NCBI GenBank assembly: GCA_023374045.1
Contig: CM041783.1
Coordinates: forward strand, 128,527,503 to 128,591,502
Direction: 5' to 3'
Length of the DNA: 64,000 nucleotides
DNA from: Limonium bicolor
Taxonomy: Eukaryota > Streptophyta > Magnoliopsida > Caryophyllales > Plumbaginaceae
Shown here: positions 11,824-22,325 of the stretch, piece after piece
Position numbering within the stretch: the stretch's first letter is position 1
Layout of the letters: every line of letters begins with the position of its first letter
The notes under the pieces: generated by a model
Seen by the model: only the letters and a program-made list of their open reading frames with translations
Databases searched by the model: none
What the model was told of the DNA's origin: nothing
Translations under genes and position numbers: made by a program

Positions 11824-12749
11824 TGTTAAGTCAAGTTCCTAGCAAACCTATGTTGTTTATCTGACATGTTTGTCTAAGTATGAAGATCAGGTAAACAGAT
11901 GAAAGAGTGGCTTAGCACGCAAGGTTGCAAGCACGCTATGATCATGACTAGTGCCCAACCAGTCGGGCACCTGTCCGTAGAGCTCCAGCAAAGCTCCTAG
12001 TACACACGAGACACTAGAATAACACAACAACGACTCTCAGCATCAGAAATGTTCAAAAGACCAAGATATACCAATCAAGAACAGGTGAGCTATAACAAAA
12101 CATAAACCTAAGCTATAAAGAGGCATTAATTACGCAGTATTAATGAACCCATCAGACTAGGCAAGCGGACATCCCAAGAGCAACCAACCACTTGAACTCT
12201 TGCCTCCAACATGTCCAAACAGTGAGTGACATGTGTCATGGTTGCGCCTACAATCAAGTTGCAGACCAGCCTACCTTGTGTAGAGCCATTCTGTTTGGAA
12301 CAAAAGGCAACCGTCTCCTTGTGTATAGCTCATCAAAGTTTGGTCGTTATAAGATAACTTGCTTATAAGAAGAACAACAAGTGTAAGCGTCAGTCATATG
12401 GTGTACATCTGAGTGTGTGAGTTTGCTAGGGAGTTAGTGAGCGAAGTCAAACTGTGTAATCAACTTAATACTTTTGATATTTGGTAGACTAACTAGTCGG
12501 GGAACGGTTGGGGAACCGTAGGCCTGCTGTCAGGAAGGGTAGAGGACTTTGGTGATAAGTCCAGAACTATCCCAGAGTCCATAGGTTGGGCTGAGAGAGA
12601 TTGAGTGAATTTCTAGTGTGTAAATTTTCAATCAAAAATGAGTTTCTAGTTTGTGATTATCACATCTCTATTTAAACTACCAAATTTGCTTGACTCAACA
12701 ACATGTCCACGACTGGTCGAGGACGTATCCGGAGCACTAGCTAGTTTCA
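11824..12749 (+). mobile_element. Sirevirus-like copia 5' LTR (left copy)
   Basis: It ends ...AGTTTCA at 12749, followed by ATTGGTATGACAGTAGGTC, a degenerate form of the tRNA-Met primer site in the arrangement usual for Sireviruses. TGTTAAGTC at 11824 is the most likely start, giving 926 bp, but no second LTR is available to confirm it. The copia gag follows at once, which supports the call. Confidence 0.6.
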
Positions 12750-12751
12750 AT

Positions 12752-12763
12752 TGGTATGACAGT
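12752..12763 (+). promoter_or_regulatory. Degenerate tRNA-Met primer-binding site of the copia element
   Basis: TGGTATGACAGT stands where TGGTATCAGAGC is expected, directly downstream of the inferred LTR end. Mismatches fit a dead element. Confidence 0.6.
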
Positions 12764-12789
12764 AGGTCTCTTCTAGAAAGTTAACTACT

Positions 12790-13187
12790 TTGGAAGATGA
12801 TCAATGTCTCACTTACCCTTCAAGCATTAGAAGAAGGGTCGGATCCAAACCGACCTCCACTCTTCAATGGAGAAAACTACACTCATTGAAGAACAATAAG
12901 GAATTTCACATCAAGTCTAACGAACCGAGAATGTGGAGGGTAATAACACAAGGAGAATATACTTTTCAAAATGCTTAAGGATTAAACATATTTGTCGATA
13001 ACATGACAGACGATCATACTAAAAGGTTAGCATTCAATGCACGAGCTGTAAGAATCCTTCATTGTGCATTATTACCTCAGCAATATTCCAAGATATCATC
13101 TGCTAAGACTGCCAAAAAATCGGAGAAACATTAGAAGTTACCTATGAAGGTAATGATGAAATCTAGAAAACCCGCATTGAGCTTTTA
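12790..13187 (+). pseudogene. Copia gag, N-terminal part (left copy)
   Basis: The first frame (12790-12978) has the copia gag N-terminus signature, with W.RKLHSLKNNKEFHIKSN and RMWRVITQGEYTF. After a stop, recognisable gag continues (KRLAFNARAVRIL, PQQYSKISSAKTAK) to about 13187. The solo LTR then interrupts it at 13193. Gag would form the particle around retroelement RNA. Internal stops and frameshifts make this a pseudogene. The right-arm copy differs near its start by one base (tacccttc against taacccttc), which changes the apparent start codon. Confidence 0.75.
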
Positions 13188-14925
13188 CTTACTGTGAGCC
13201 TCGATTTTAAACCCTACCCTAAGTTGATTATGGCTGATTATGATCGAACCGGGTTTTAGGTCCACTTATAACCTAAGATTAATAACTATGTCATATAACA
13301 ATAATTATTAACACCTATGCTAGCTCACTGGAACCTATTAGTCACCACCTAATTTTAACCTAGATCAAATTAGGAAAGGAGAGTTCGGGTTCGGGGGCTT
13401 GGTATTCGACTTATTTAGGGTTCAATTACTTTCATTACCCCTAGAAGTCGTTTTTCCTCTACTTAGTTTAATTACGGCTTATTACGAGTCATTTAACCTA
13501 AGTGCGCGAGCTTCTGTTTTTTTGTGTTTTTTAGCATTTTTTGACTGACTGAAAATAAAAGTGAAAGTTGAAATTACCTAAACTAGGTTTCGGAGGCGAA
13601 ATTAGGTCAAATTTAGTTTCCGTCCGTAGCCACGGACCTAATGTCCGTAACCACGGACCCTAGCTAACCTATGTGAAAATAAAGTCGAATTAAACAGGAA
13701 ACAAAAATTTGAAAAGTCCGGGGCCACGAACATAGTTTAGCAAACCTAAAGTTTTTAAAATTTAAAATCCCGCCGCCGTCCGTGGGTGTCCGTGCCCGGA
13801 CGTCCGTGTCCGGACCATAGGTCTGAGATCCCGGACAACCCACGGATGGGGATTTTATGGTGGTTCCCGAAGGTGTTTTCTGCTCAAAATTTATGCACGT
13901 GTAGCCTGAAAGATGTACAATATTTTAGTAATTGAAAGATCGCAGTTTGAAGTCGAATTATGTATGAAACGTGATAAACAAGTAACAAGGCAAAGCAAAA
14001 GTAATTAGCTATACAGAAGCCGAAAAGGGTTGGTTTGAGCCCAAAATTTAACAGAGAGTTAATGAGGTTGTGGGGAGTTAGAAAAGTAGAGTTATAACCT
14101 GTTTTACCTTCAGATTTGTGGTGTTTCTTCACGTCGGGATTCTTCGGAGGCCTCGTTGATGGCGGATCCGGAAGAACTCCGAACCCAGCTTCTGAATCCT
14201 TGTTGTTCTTGATGTTCTTCACGTTTTGGTGCTGTTTTGGCGAGGGTTTGATGATGGATGATGTTGTGGGAGTTGAAAAATGTGTTTTGGTGTTGATTTT
14301 GGTGAGATTTCGGCGTTTGATTGTGGCTTTGGAGTTCAAAACGTGAAGAGAAAGAGACGGCTGCCTTCTTTGAGAGTCTAGGGTTCTTGAGGTTCTCATT
14401 TGATCATGGGATAAGGTTCCTTATATAGGCTTCCTTAATGATAGAAAAATCCGGTAAAAACCGAGATTTTACTGACGTTTTAGCTCAAGGGATTCCAAAA
14501 GGAATTTGATTATAAAATTTTACACATGGGTAAAGGATGATATTTCTGATTTTCCTAAAGTGGAATCGAATTTTTTTGATATTGGGATATTTTTAAATTC
14601 AATTTCTCATCAGATTCAATCGGAAATTGCTAGAAAATTATTGGAAATTCGAAAAATCAAAATTCCAACTCCATTATGCTTCAAATGTCATCCTCTATCA
14701 AGGGTTAAAATTTCAAAGCATTTTGTATTGATTTGACCCTTATTTGGAGGAGAGAGAAAGCCTATAGGGGGGCCTAGGAGCCTTGAAAATTTACGAAAAT
14801 ACCCCTGGAGATGACTAAGCTGTCCCTAGTACTCTGAAATGTGCCGATCGAACCGGAACCCTCGCTACTATCCTATTAGTAGAGACTCTCTTTAGGGGGG
14901 TTGAAATTTTGGGTATAACACTTAC
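13188..14925 (-). mobile_element. Solo Tat/Ogre-like LTR with CTTAC target duplication (left copy)
   Basis: The LTR is 13193-14920 (1728 bp). It runs on the minus strand from TGTTATACCC to GGCTCACA and is flanked on both sides by CTTAC (13188-13192 and 14921-14925). A lone LTR with intact duplication is the classic product of recombination between the two LTRs of a full element. Removing it reconnects the copia gag reading region. It contains the family's GTCCG/CGGAC cluster at about 13620-13850. The same insertion is at 44516-46244, so it predates the palindrome. Confidence 0.93.
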
Positions 14926-16250
14926 TCACTAGTAGCTATTAAGAAAGAAGAAAAGGAAAGCAATTCAGAAATGCATACTAGGTTCACCAAGCTAATCAAT
15001 GAGATGCTTGTTCTTGGTAGAACTATTTTAAATGAGGATCTGATTAGGAAATTCCTCAAATCACTTCATGCTTTTTTTATAGCAAAGTCAATGCTATACA
15101 AGAAGTCCATGATCTCTCAAAGATGTCTCTGGCTGACATGTTGGGATCACTGATGGCATTTGAGCTCAAGCTACAACAAAGAAAAATAAGCATACAAAGG
15201 GAAAGGAAAGGGCATAGCCCTCCAAGTAGCTGAAAATGAGAAATTTGGATCAGAAGAAGATGATGAAGAAAAGGTCCTGTATGCCCAAAGGTATTTTAGG
15301 AAATTCTTTAAAAACAACATGAGAATAGGAAAAGACCTCAAGGAATCTGATGATCACTAAAAGAGAAGCAATGACAAATGCTTTGGATACTCAAAATGGT
15401 GAAATCATATCAAGGACAATCCACAATGACCCTGAGAGGACAACGATCGAGTCAAATGACCTATCCGAAAGCCCCTTAATGAGAGATAAAAAAAAGAAGC
15501 CTTCATTGCTGCGTGGGGAGACTCAAATGTTAGTGATGATGACATAGACACCGACAAATCAAGAGATGAAAATGCTCATATTTTCATTAAGGATATATGC
15601 CTAATGGCTCGAGAAAAGGAGACATCAGAATCTAATGAAGAAGAGAATCTAACTGAGGTAAATTATTCTCACTAACTTAGAAGGAAGATTCAGAAAGCTG
15701 AACTTTTAGGGCTTAAAAAATTCTCCCTTATATGGTTGATCAATTAGAAGTAATTGAAACTGAAAATAAGGAGTTTTCAAATAAGATTGAAAATCTAAAG
15801 AAAAACTCAGATTGAAACAAGATAGTAAAACTTAATGATGCTTTAAATAAATTGCAAAATGACTACTATGAAGTACTTGCTGCTCATGAAAATTTGAAGA
15901 AGGGAAAACAACCTGAAATTGATGAGTTAATAACTGCTCTTGACAAAAAAGAAAAAGAACTAGCATCCCTTAGAGAGAAATGTGTAGGACTAGAGAGAAT
16001 TGCTAGAACACCCGTATGGAACAGTTGACGATTGATCGGGTACCTAACGAGCACCCATCGGCAAGGAGTCTGTCATCTTTGCAGACAACCCGTTTCCATA
16101 CTTTTATATGTCAAAGAACACGATTTATGAGACATTGGCAACTAAGGAAAATTGGACTAAAATTGGTGATAAAAAGGGATCATAGAACAGAGATTGTTGG
16201 TGATAATGGGCCCAAATATTTTTGGGAACCTAATCCTACAAACTAACTTG
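14926..16250 (+). pseudogene. Copia gag, C-terminal part (left copy)
   Basis: It resumes the gag interrupted by the solo LTR. Frames at 14971-15153 (TRFTKLINEMLVLGR, IRKFLKSL) correspond to the conserved UBN2/gag_polypeptide region. The zinc-knuckle position near 15375-15425 reads CFGYSKW-stop-NHIKDN, so two of the four CCHC ligands are lost. A Lys/Glu-rich coiled-coil-like stretch follows (15680-15980). Many stops and frame changes show it is dead. The final part (GPKYFWEPN, about 16210-16240) leads into the protease region. Confidence 0.7.
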
Positions 16251-16254
16251 TTAA

Positions 16255-16665
16255 TTGCTTAATCGAGTAGGAAGGGATCCTTGCTGGTACAATGACATCG
16301 GGTGCTCAAAGCACATGGTAGGAGACAAATGGAAGTTCCTCCCACTCAAATCATGTCGTCAAAGAACCGTTTCTTTTGTCGGCAATCAAAATGGTAAAAT
16401 CATATGTGTAGGTAAGGTTGACTTTTCATCATCAGAATATGTTGACAATGTCAACTTGGTTGATGGTTAAAATTCAATTTACTTAATGTATCTAAAATTT
16501 GTGATAAGGGAAACTCGGCTCATTTTTATTTTACACATTGTAGCGTAATAAGTCTGAGTAATGGAAAAGAAATGTTAAGAGGAAAAAGATGAAAAAATGT
16601 ATATATAACAAGTCTAGAGGATATTGACAGTTTAAATCTTCCATGTCTAACTGCATCATTAAGGA
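16255..16665 (+). pseudogene. Copia protease and start of GAG-pre-integrase (left copy)
   Basis: WYNDIGCSKHMVGDKWKFL corresponds to the copia aspartic protease active-site region. The usual W-x-x-DSGCS reads NDIGCS, so the catalytic Asp remains but the following Ser is Ile. The frame continues to VDG at about 16468, then shifts; homology goes on to about 16665 (LPCLTAS). At that point the sequence switches strand into an inverted block. The normal continuation lies on the other side of that block, at about 19940. Confidence 0.7.
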
Positions 16666-16711
16666 CTGGTAGCCCTAGAGGTGCTCTAGGTGGTATTGGA
16701 GCGGCGCGCAA
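16666..16711 (-). pseudogene. Start of env-like ORF, cut by inversion (left copy)
   Basis: Minus-strand ATG at 16711 opens MAPKIARRSNTPRAPLGLP and then runs out of homology at the inversion junction near 16666. Short basic MAPK-like starts are common in plant retroelement ORFs placed after copia pol. The apparent continuation to 16526 is the antisense of the protease region. The true continuation is probably the ORF that begins near 19950. Confidence 0.5.
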
Positions 16712-17119
16712 TCTTTGGTGCCATTATAGGTTGAGAAGTGTCTGGAATTTAGTACTTTTTGATCAAGTCCTGTTAGCGACACTTTTAGTTAAGGGTTTAG
16801 GAATTTCGCACTAAACTCACAGAAGTGTTTGATTAGAGAGGAGAGAACTTGTTCTATAGAGGTAGAGAGATTAGAGAGAGCAAAAGTAGTGTGTGATGGA
16901 AGGAGAACTTCCATCGTCTTTTATAGAGTATCAAGTAACAATCGGGAACCACTCCCCGGGCGCTCACTGAGAGGTTGTAACGGTAACTATTCACAACGAA
17001 TAGTGGTCTTGACCGTTGTTCTAGTGGTTTTGGGGTTTCCATCCATTACACCTCCTAATCTATCCTCACTTTATAAAGTAGCTGACTTATCTATTTCAAG
17101 TAGTCATTTCATAAAATAA
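16712..17119 (-). promoter_or_regulatory. Promoter-like region between copia pol and env-like ORF (left copy)
   Basis: On the minus strand there is a TATA-like CTATAAAAG (complement near 16918-16926) about 200 bases upstream of the MAPK start. A pyrimidine-rich ctctct leader follows. This could be an internal promoter for the env-like ORF or a relic of an LTR. It does not resemble the copia LTR at 11824-12749. Confidence 0.4.
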
Positions 17120-19945
17120 TTATGTTTTAAACAATGCAAAGATTAGTGGACGACATGCTTTAGATGTTGCCTGCGTGTCGTTGACCAGTCCTGAGGGTTG
17201 AAAGACAGCCCAATCTTGGTCTATGAATATTATGACAAGGTCATGAATAATCTTATTGAATCTTTCCCTACTTAACGGTTTGGTGAAGATGTCTGCTAGT
17301 TGATTTTTAGTTGAAATGTATTTCAACCCAACTATTTCCTCTTCACAACAATCTCTAAGAAAATGATGTCTTAAATTAATGTGTTTTGAATAAGAGTGAT
17401 GCACTAGATTTTTGGAGATAGATATAGCACTAGTGTTATCACATGTGATAGACAACGTACCTGTGTTTGATACCATGGTTGCCAATTTGCTTTTTAAGCC
17501 ATAGGAGTTGTGCATAACAGCTTGTTGCGTCTATGTATTCTGATTCAACAGTTGAACTTGTAACACTTTGTTGTTTCTTGGATCCCCATGCAATCAAACC
17601 TGAACCAATGAAGAAGGTCATTCTAGACATGCTCTTTCTGTTGGTTATGGATCCACCAAAGTCTGCATCTTAATAACCTACAATGTCCCAGTTAGTGATC
17701 TTAGGGTCAAATAGTCCAAAATCCATGGATCCTTTAAGATATCACATAATCCTTTTTACTGCTTTAAGGTTACTTTCTCTTGGATCAGTTTGAAACCTGG
17801 CACATAGACAAACACTATACATAATGTCAAATCTACTAGTCGTAAAATATAATAGTGATCCAATCATTTCCCTGTACAATCGTTGATCGACCGGTTGGTC
17901 ACCTAGCATCATACCCATTTTAGTGCCAACTGCCATTGGAGTGTCAAATGGCTTGCATGTCCATTCCAAATCTCTTTAGCAAGTCTTTTACGTACTTGTG
18001 TTGTGATATAACTGTTCCTTCATCATATTGTTTTACTTGAAGTCCTAAAAAGAACTTTAATTCTCCTAGATCACTCATCTCAAATTCTTTATTCATCAAT
18101 GTTTCAATTTTTTGTAGTATTTTTCATTTGAAGCTCCAAAGATTATATCATCAATATACACCTGCAGTATCAAAAAGTTGTTTCTATTATGTGTACAAAT
18201 AGGGTTTTGTCAACTTTACCTCTTGTGAACCCATTTTCCAAAAGGTAGGAGAATAAACGGTCATACCACAATCATGGAGCTTGTTTGAGCTCATAGAGAG
18301 CTTTGTTAAGCTTAACGACCATGTTTTTACATTCCTGTGTTTCAAACCGTGGAGGTTGTTCCACATATAGAAAAGCACTTTTGATGTCGAGTTGAAAAAG
18401 ATTTGTACCCTTGTGTGCAGCAAATGCTATGAGTAGATGACTAGAGTCCATTCTTGCCACAGGAGCAAATGTTTTTTAGAAATCTATACCTTCTTGTTGA
18501 CGGTATCCTTGTGCCACCAAACGAGCTTTGTTTCTTACAAGTTCTCCCATCTCGTTTAGTTTGTTTCTAAAGACCCATTTTGTACCTAGTACTCCTTGAT
18601 GTGAAGGTCAAGATACAAGATGCCAAACCTTACATCTTTTAAACTGATTCAATTCTTCTTGTATTGCTTTTATCCAGTCTGAGTCTTTGAGTGCTTCTTT
18701 AATGTTCTTAGGTACAATAGTTGAAATTGTGGTTGAGAAGGCGAAGAGATCTCATGCTTGTGATCTTATTTAAACTCCTTTAGAGATGTCAGAAATGACG
18801 TTCTCTAGAGGACGGTTTTTGTACAAGATTCGAGATTGATGAATAGTTGTTGGTGATAGAGGATCATTGATTACTTCTTCATCATTTTCTTTATGATCAG
18901 GTTGTTGACATGTCGCTGACTGGTCGGGCATGAGTTCTTCAGCTGGAAACTCATCTTTGTTGCTTTCTGTGTGATTGTTTGGTTAAATCAAATCCAAATG
19001 CTTCTCTGTCATCATTGCCTCTGATTACTTGAGGTTTAGCTTCATCAAACACCACATGCAACACTTTCTTCTACCTTTGAAGTTGTTTTGTTGAAGACTT
19101 TGTATGCTCTGCTTCTTTCAGAGTACCCAAGGAATATTACTAGATCACTCTTGGAATCCAACTTCCTTAAAGAGTTATTTCCATTGTTGTGAACATAACA
19201 TTTGCAGCCAAATATTCTAAAGTTACTTATGTTTGGTTTCCTTCCTTTAGGCAGCTCATAGGGTGTTTTGTTAAGGGTCGGTAGAACGAGTACTCTTGAT
19301 AATGTAGCACGCGGTTACCACAGCTTCTGCCTAAAAGACACGAGGGAGACCTCACCCTAGCAGCATGGCTCATGCTATTTCTTGCAATGTTCCGTTCTTG
19401 CGCTCAACTAACCCATTTTGTTGAAGTGTTCTAGGTGCTAAGAATGTATGATTGATTCCTTGTTTGTCACACATCTCTATGAATTTTTTATTTTCAGATT
19501 CAGAACCATGAGCAGATCGTAAAGCTTTGATTTTGAGATTGAATTGAACCTGTACTTGTCCTACAAATACTTGAAATTTCTCAAAGACTTCATTCTTAGG
19601 AGCAATAAAGATTGTACACACAAAATGTGAGTAATCATCAACAATAACATATACACACCAGTTTCCTCCATAACTTCTAATCCTCATTGGCCCACATAGA
19701 TGCATGTGAAGTAGTACAAGTGGAGAGGACATACTCACAGTGTTTTTTTATTTGAAGGAAGTTTAAGTTTGCTTACTTCTCACACAAGCATCACAAAGAT
19801 TGGTCTCAGATTTCTTATGCTCAAGGAGACCTTTAACCAACTGATCTTGACTAATTTTCTTAGCAGAGATATGCTGACGTGCCCTAGTCTTTTGTGTAAT
19901 AACGTGGAGTCATAAAGCCCACCGACACTTAGCAGACAACTCTTG
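17120..19945 (-). pseudogene. Copia pol: integrase, reverse transcriptase, RNase H (left copy)
   Basis: On the minus strand the order is GAG-pre-integrase (HKRLGH and CDACVRSKQT zinc ligands, about 19930-19760), integrase core (19738-19370), reverse transcriptase (about 18500-17740, with QLDIKSAFL and a YIDDI catalytic box) and RNase H (DADFGG, VESEY, DNTSAI; 17680-17250), ending near 17120. Two catalytic integrase aspartates are lost: HMHLCGP stands for HMDL-GP and RSAHG for RSDHG; the glutamate in ERKN remains. The RT lacks the eight or so residues usual between SAFL and YVEQPP. Multiple frameshifts are present. The block points opposite to gag and protease of the same element. Confidence 0.85.
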
Positions 19946-20540
19946 CAACTTCACCGCCAGCTATAATTGCTACACGGTTGTCAGAAGACCAAGAGAATCT
20001 GCTGAAACTCTAAGTCATGGAGGAAGGGGAACTTCAAGCAGAAGAGGTAACCTATATAAGCCTTCACCTTCCAAAACTCCATAATCTTATTCAAGCCGGT
20101 AACCTCAAACCACCCTTCTCGCAGTGCCAACACCCACAGACCCCGCTGAAATGGCATATTCAACAATCCCTTAAACCTCAAAAATCACCACCAAACAATC
20201 TATCTGCCCGTTCACAAGCCAAAAATCACGAAAAGAAAAAGCTTAACCAAAGCCTCCACAAGCCCACACACCCTGCATGTCCAAACGTCTCCAATAGAAA
20301 ACAATGGGATCCAGAGCAAACCCAATTCACTCCTGAATATGCCTCATGAAAACTTCACTTCACTAGTAAAGGAGAAGAAGAGGACACACCCATGGAGCTT
20401 ATCGAACAAATAGCTCATGCGGTCGAGGATGAGGAGGTTCAAATTCACGAAAAGTCACAAAATAAAAATCAGCAGAAGACCCCACTCAAGAAGAAAGTGT
20501 GGAGGTACCAGACTCAAAAGAAAAGACAAGTCCACCAGTC
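19946..20540 (+). pseudogene. Env-like/plant-transposon ORF, N-terminal part (left copy)
   Basis: Plus-strand frames include ATSPPAIIATRLSEDQENLL (about 19950-20008), then MEEGELQAEEVTYISLHLPK at 20017 onward and MELIEQIAHAVEDEEVQ at 20392 onward. It is rich in Lys, Ser and Pro. The reading is broken by a stop near 20347. The palindrome junction at 20540 cuts it; the complete version is on the minus strand at 29024-30820. Beyond 20540 the sequence is Tat/Ogre-like LTR. Confidence 0.6.
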
Positions 20541-20735
20541 ACCCCCCAACACGAATTTTCCTTTCGTATTTACCCTAGGTAAAAATTAGTGTAGACTCAT
20601 AATAGGTTCTAGTGAGCTAACTTGGGATTTAATAATCATGTTATATGACATAGTTATTAATCTTAGGTTATAAGTGACCTAGAAACTACCAGATCCTAAT
20701 CAACCTAGGATAGGGTTCAAAAATCGAGGCTCACA
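20541..20735 (+). mobile_element. Truncated 5' LTR at the palindrome junction
   Basis: The last 195 bases of an LTR. They align by eye with 28237-28437 (taccctaggt, aaaattag, gactcataataggttctagtgag, ggctcaca). Homology begins within a few bases of the point where the left arm ends, so the palindrome junction and the LTR truncation are the same event. Confidence 0.85.
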
Positions 20736-20738
20736 GAA

Positions 20739-20756
20739 TGGTGACTCTGTTGGGGA
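20739..20756 (+). promoter_or_regulatory. Primer-binding site of the spacer element
   Basis: TGGTGACTCTGTTGGGGA sits three bases after the LTR end. It matches the type used by Tat/Ogre elements (as I recall, complementary to tRNA-Arg). The recent element in the right arm has TGGCGACTCTGCTTGGGG in the same place. Confidence 0.75.
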
Positions 20757-22325
20757 TAAACTCTGAATATTAACTTATTTAATTTTAAGAAAGAGGGCTT
20801 AACTTGAAATTGTTTATTTAAGGCTTTTATTACATTGTTTGTTTACTTTCGTGCGCAATTTAATTTCTGCACCTTGCATCATATGAGAACAAGCGCCACA
20901 CAAACCAATTTCACCCAGGACCTGCTTTAGGGTCCCATGTCAGGGACTCACACCCTTTTTAGTGATGTGAATAAGTGGGGGAAAAGAGGAGGAGTGTCGT
21001 CCAACAACATCACCTTAATACCTGGCTTTAGCCCCAGGCATCTTCTTGCCAGTGCCCTTACCTAGCCTGTTTGGTCATTCAAAGACCCGACCGTAGACGA
21101 AAACCTTTAGGTGATGTGAAAAAAGTGGGGAAGCCCAAAGAGAATAGCGTGCAAGCCCTATTCCTTTGTGGTACCTGGGTCCACGCCCAAGCACCTCTCT
21201 GGATCGATCCATACCAGGTTTATTTAAGGGTCTAGTGAGGACATGGTGGATTTGTGTGGGCTTTATTTGCTTGTATGGTCGGCCCACTACCCAACCTAGA
21301 AATTGATAGGAACTTTTTCACATCAACTCAGCCCAACCCAAGTTTGCGGCTTTATTGCTTGTGGCCCAACGCCCTGCTTGATTTGAATGTGTGAGTTATT
21401 TTTCGGGCTTTGGCCCAAAAGTTTGGATTTAGGTGATTTATCTTTGGGCCTAATTTGAATTACCAATTTATTTCTAGGCCCACCAAAAAACGAATCCACT
21501 TAAATCCATGAGGCATGAAAATCAATCTAGAAAACTTTCATTCAGTCTTTACCCAAAATCCTATTCAAGGTGTCATCGTTTAGGCTCAGCCAAAATCCCT
21601 CAGCCCAAAATCTGTTCACATCTAGAACATGGTTTGGAAATCATTCCAGCCCATGCGCCTTATTTCTAGCCCAAACAACATTCTAGCCCAAGTGCAAAAT
21701 TCTCAGAACATCCAGCCGCAGCCCAGGGCCACATTCTTCAAACATTTCAGCCTAGGCACCAGTTTCACAACTCATAAATCATTCTGGCCCATGTGCCTCT
21801 CATCGGACTCATTCGAGCCCTAGTGCCTATCCACAAATCATCAAACTTCCAGCTCATGTGCTTCTCTCGCAGCCCAAACAAGTTTTAACCTAAACTTCTT
21901 CGCGACCTGGAATTTCAGCTCAGTCCTCTTTTTTTCTAGCAGACGACACTTTGCAAACAGGCAAGCCCGAATCCAAGTATGGAAAAGGAGGAAATCCAAT
22001 CAACACGGATGCCCAGTTGGCTGCTGCACAGCAAAGGTGCAAGGTTTTGGAGTCCATTATCGAGCAATTAAGGAGTAAAGATAATCGACAAAGACACATC
22101 AGCAAACTGTAGAAAGGCTTGTGGATGAAAAGGTTAAACCAGTTACATCGAAATTGACTCTATTAGGGCCCAGGATTTTCAAAGGCGTGTGGGGAAAGAT
22201 GTTTTTAGATATCCAACTAGTTGTAGAGGTTAAAAGGGGGTTTTAAAGGATCGAGCGCATAGAGAGAACCAACAAACCAGCTGGCTTCGATTACTTTTCA
22301 CGGCGTCAATCCCGAAGTTGACCTC
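20757..22325 (+). other. Leader region of the spacer element
   Basis: No gene is seen. It holds cggccc/gggcc-type phrases and, at about 21590-21870, a degenerate array around cagcccatgtgcc. That array corresponds to the regular 30-bp array at 37150-37420 in the recent element (opposite strand). Short open frames here are not recognisable. Confidence 0.55.

Larger units (their letters stand above)
1..20540 (+). repeat. Left arm of giant palindrome
   Basis: The whole segment reappears in reverse complement at 30232-59459. Paired landmarks: CACTA terminus 142 with 59318, long-LTR ends 408/4564 with 59052/54897, Tat/Ogre-like LTR 6826-8868 with 50577-52623, copia LTR 11824-12749 with 46685-47613, solo LTR 13193-14920 with 44521-46239. 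Paired coordinates sum to about 59430-59460 outside base 19000 and about 50772 inside it; the step is the 8.68 kb insertion in the right arm. Sampled stretches look about 98-99% identical, and most differences are single-base homopolymer lengths. Similarity stops at 20540/30232. The outer limit is not visible because the window starts inside the arm. Confidence 0.95.

Noticed and set aside
13884..14399. 171-codon minus-strand frame in the solo LTR, with related frames in the other LTRs of the family
   Set aside because: It lies wholly in LTR sequence and is interrupted in sister copies. A similar peptide (SEGKTG) recurs in LTRs, but with stops and shifts and no recognisable domain. It might be worth a search but is not supported as a gene.
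16526..16665. C-terminal extension of the MAPK frame, looking hydrophobic (FFHLFPLNISFPLL)
   Set aside because: This stretch is antisense to copia protease/pre-integrase sequence after the inversion junction, so the apparent membrane segment is accidental.
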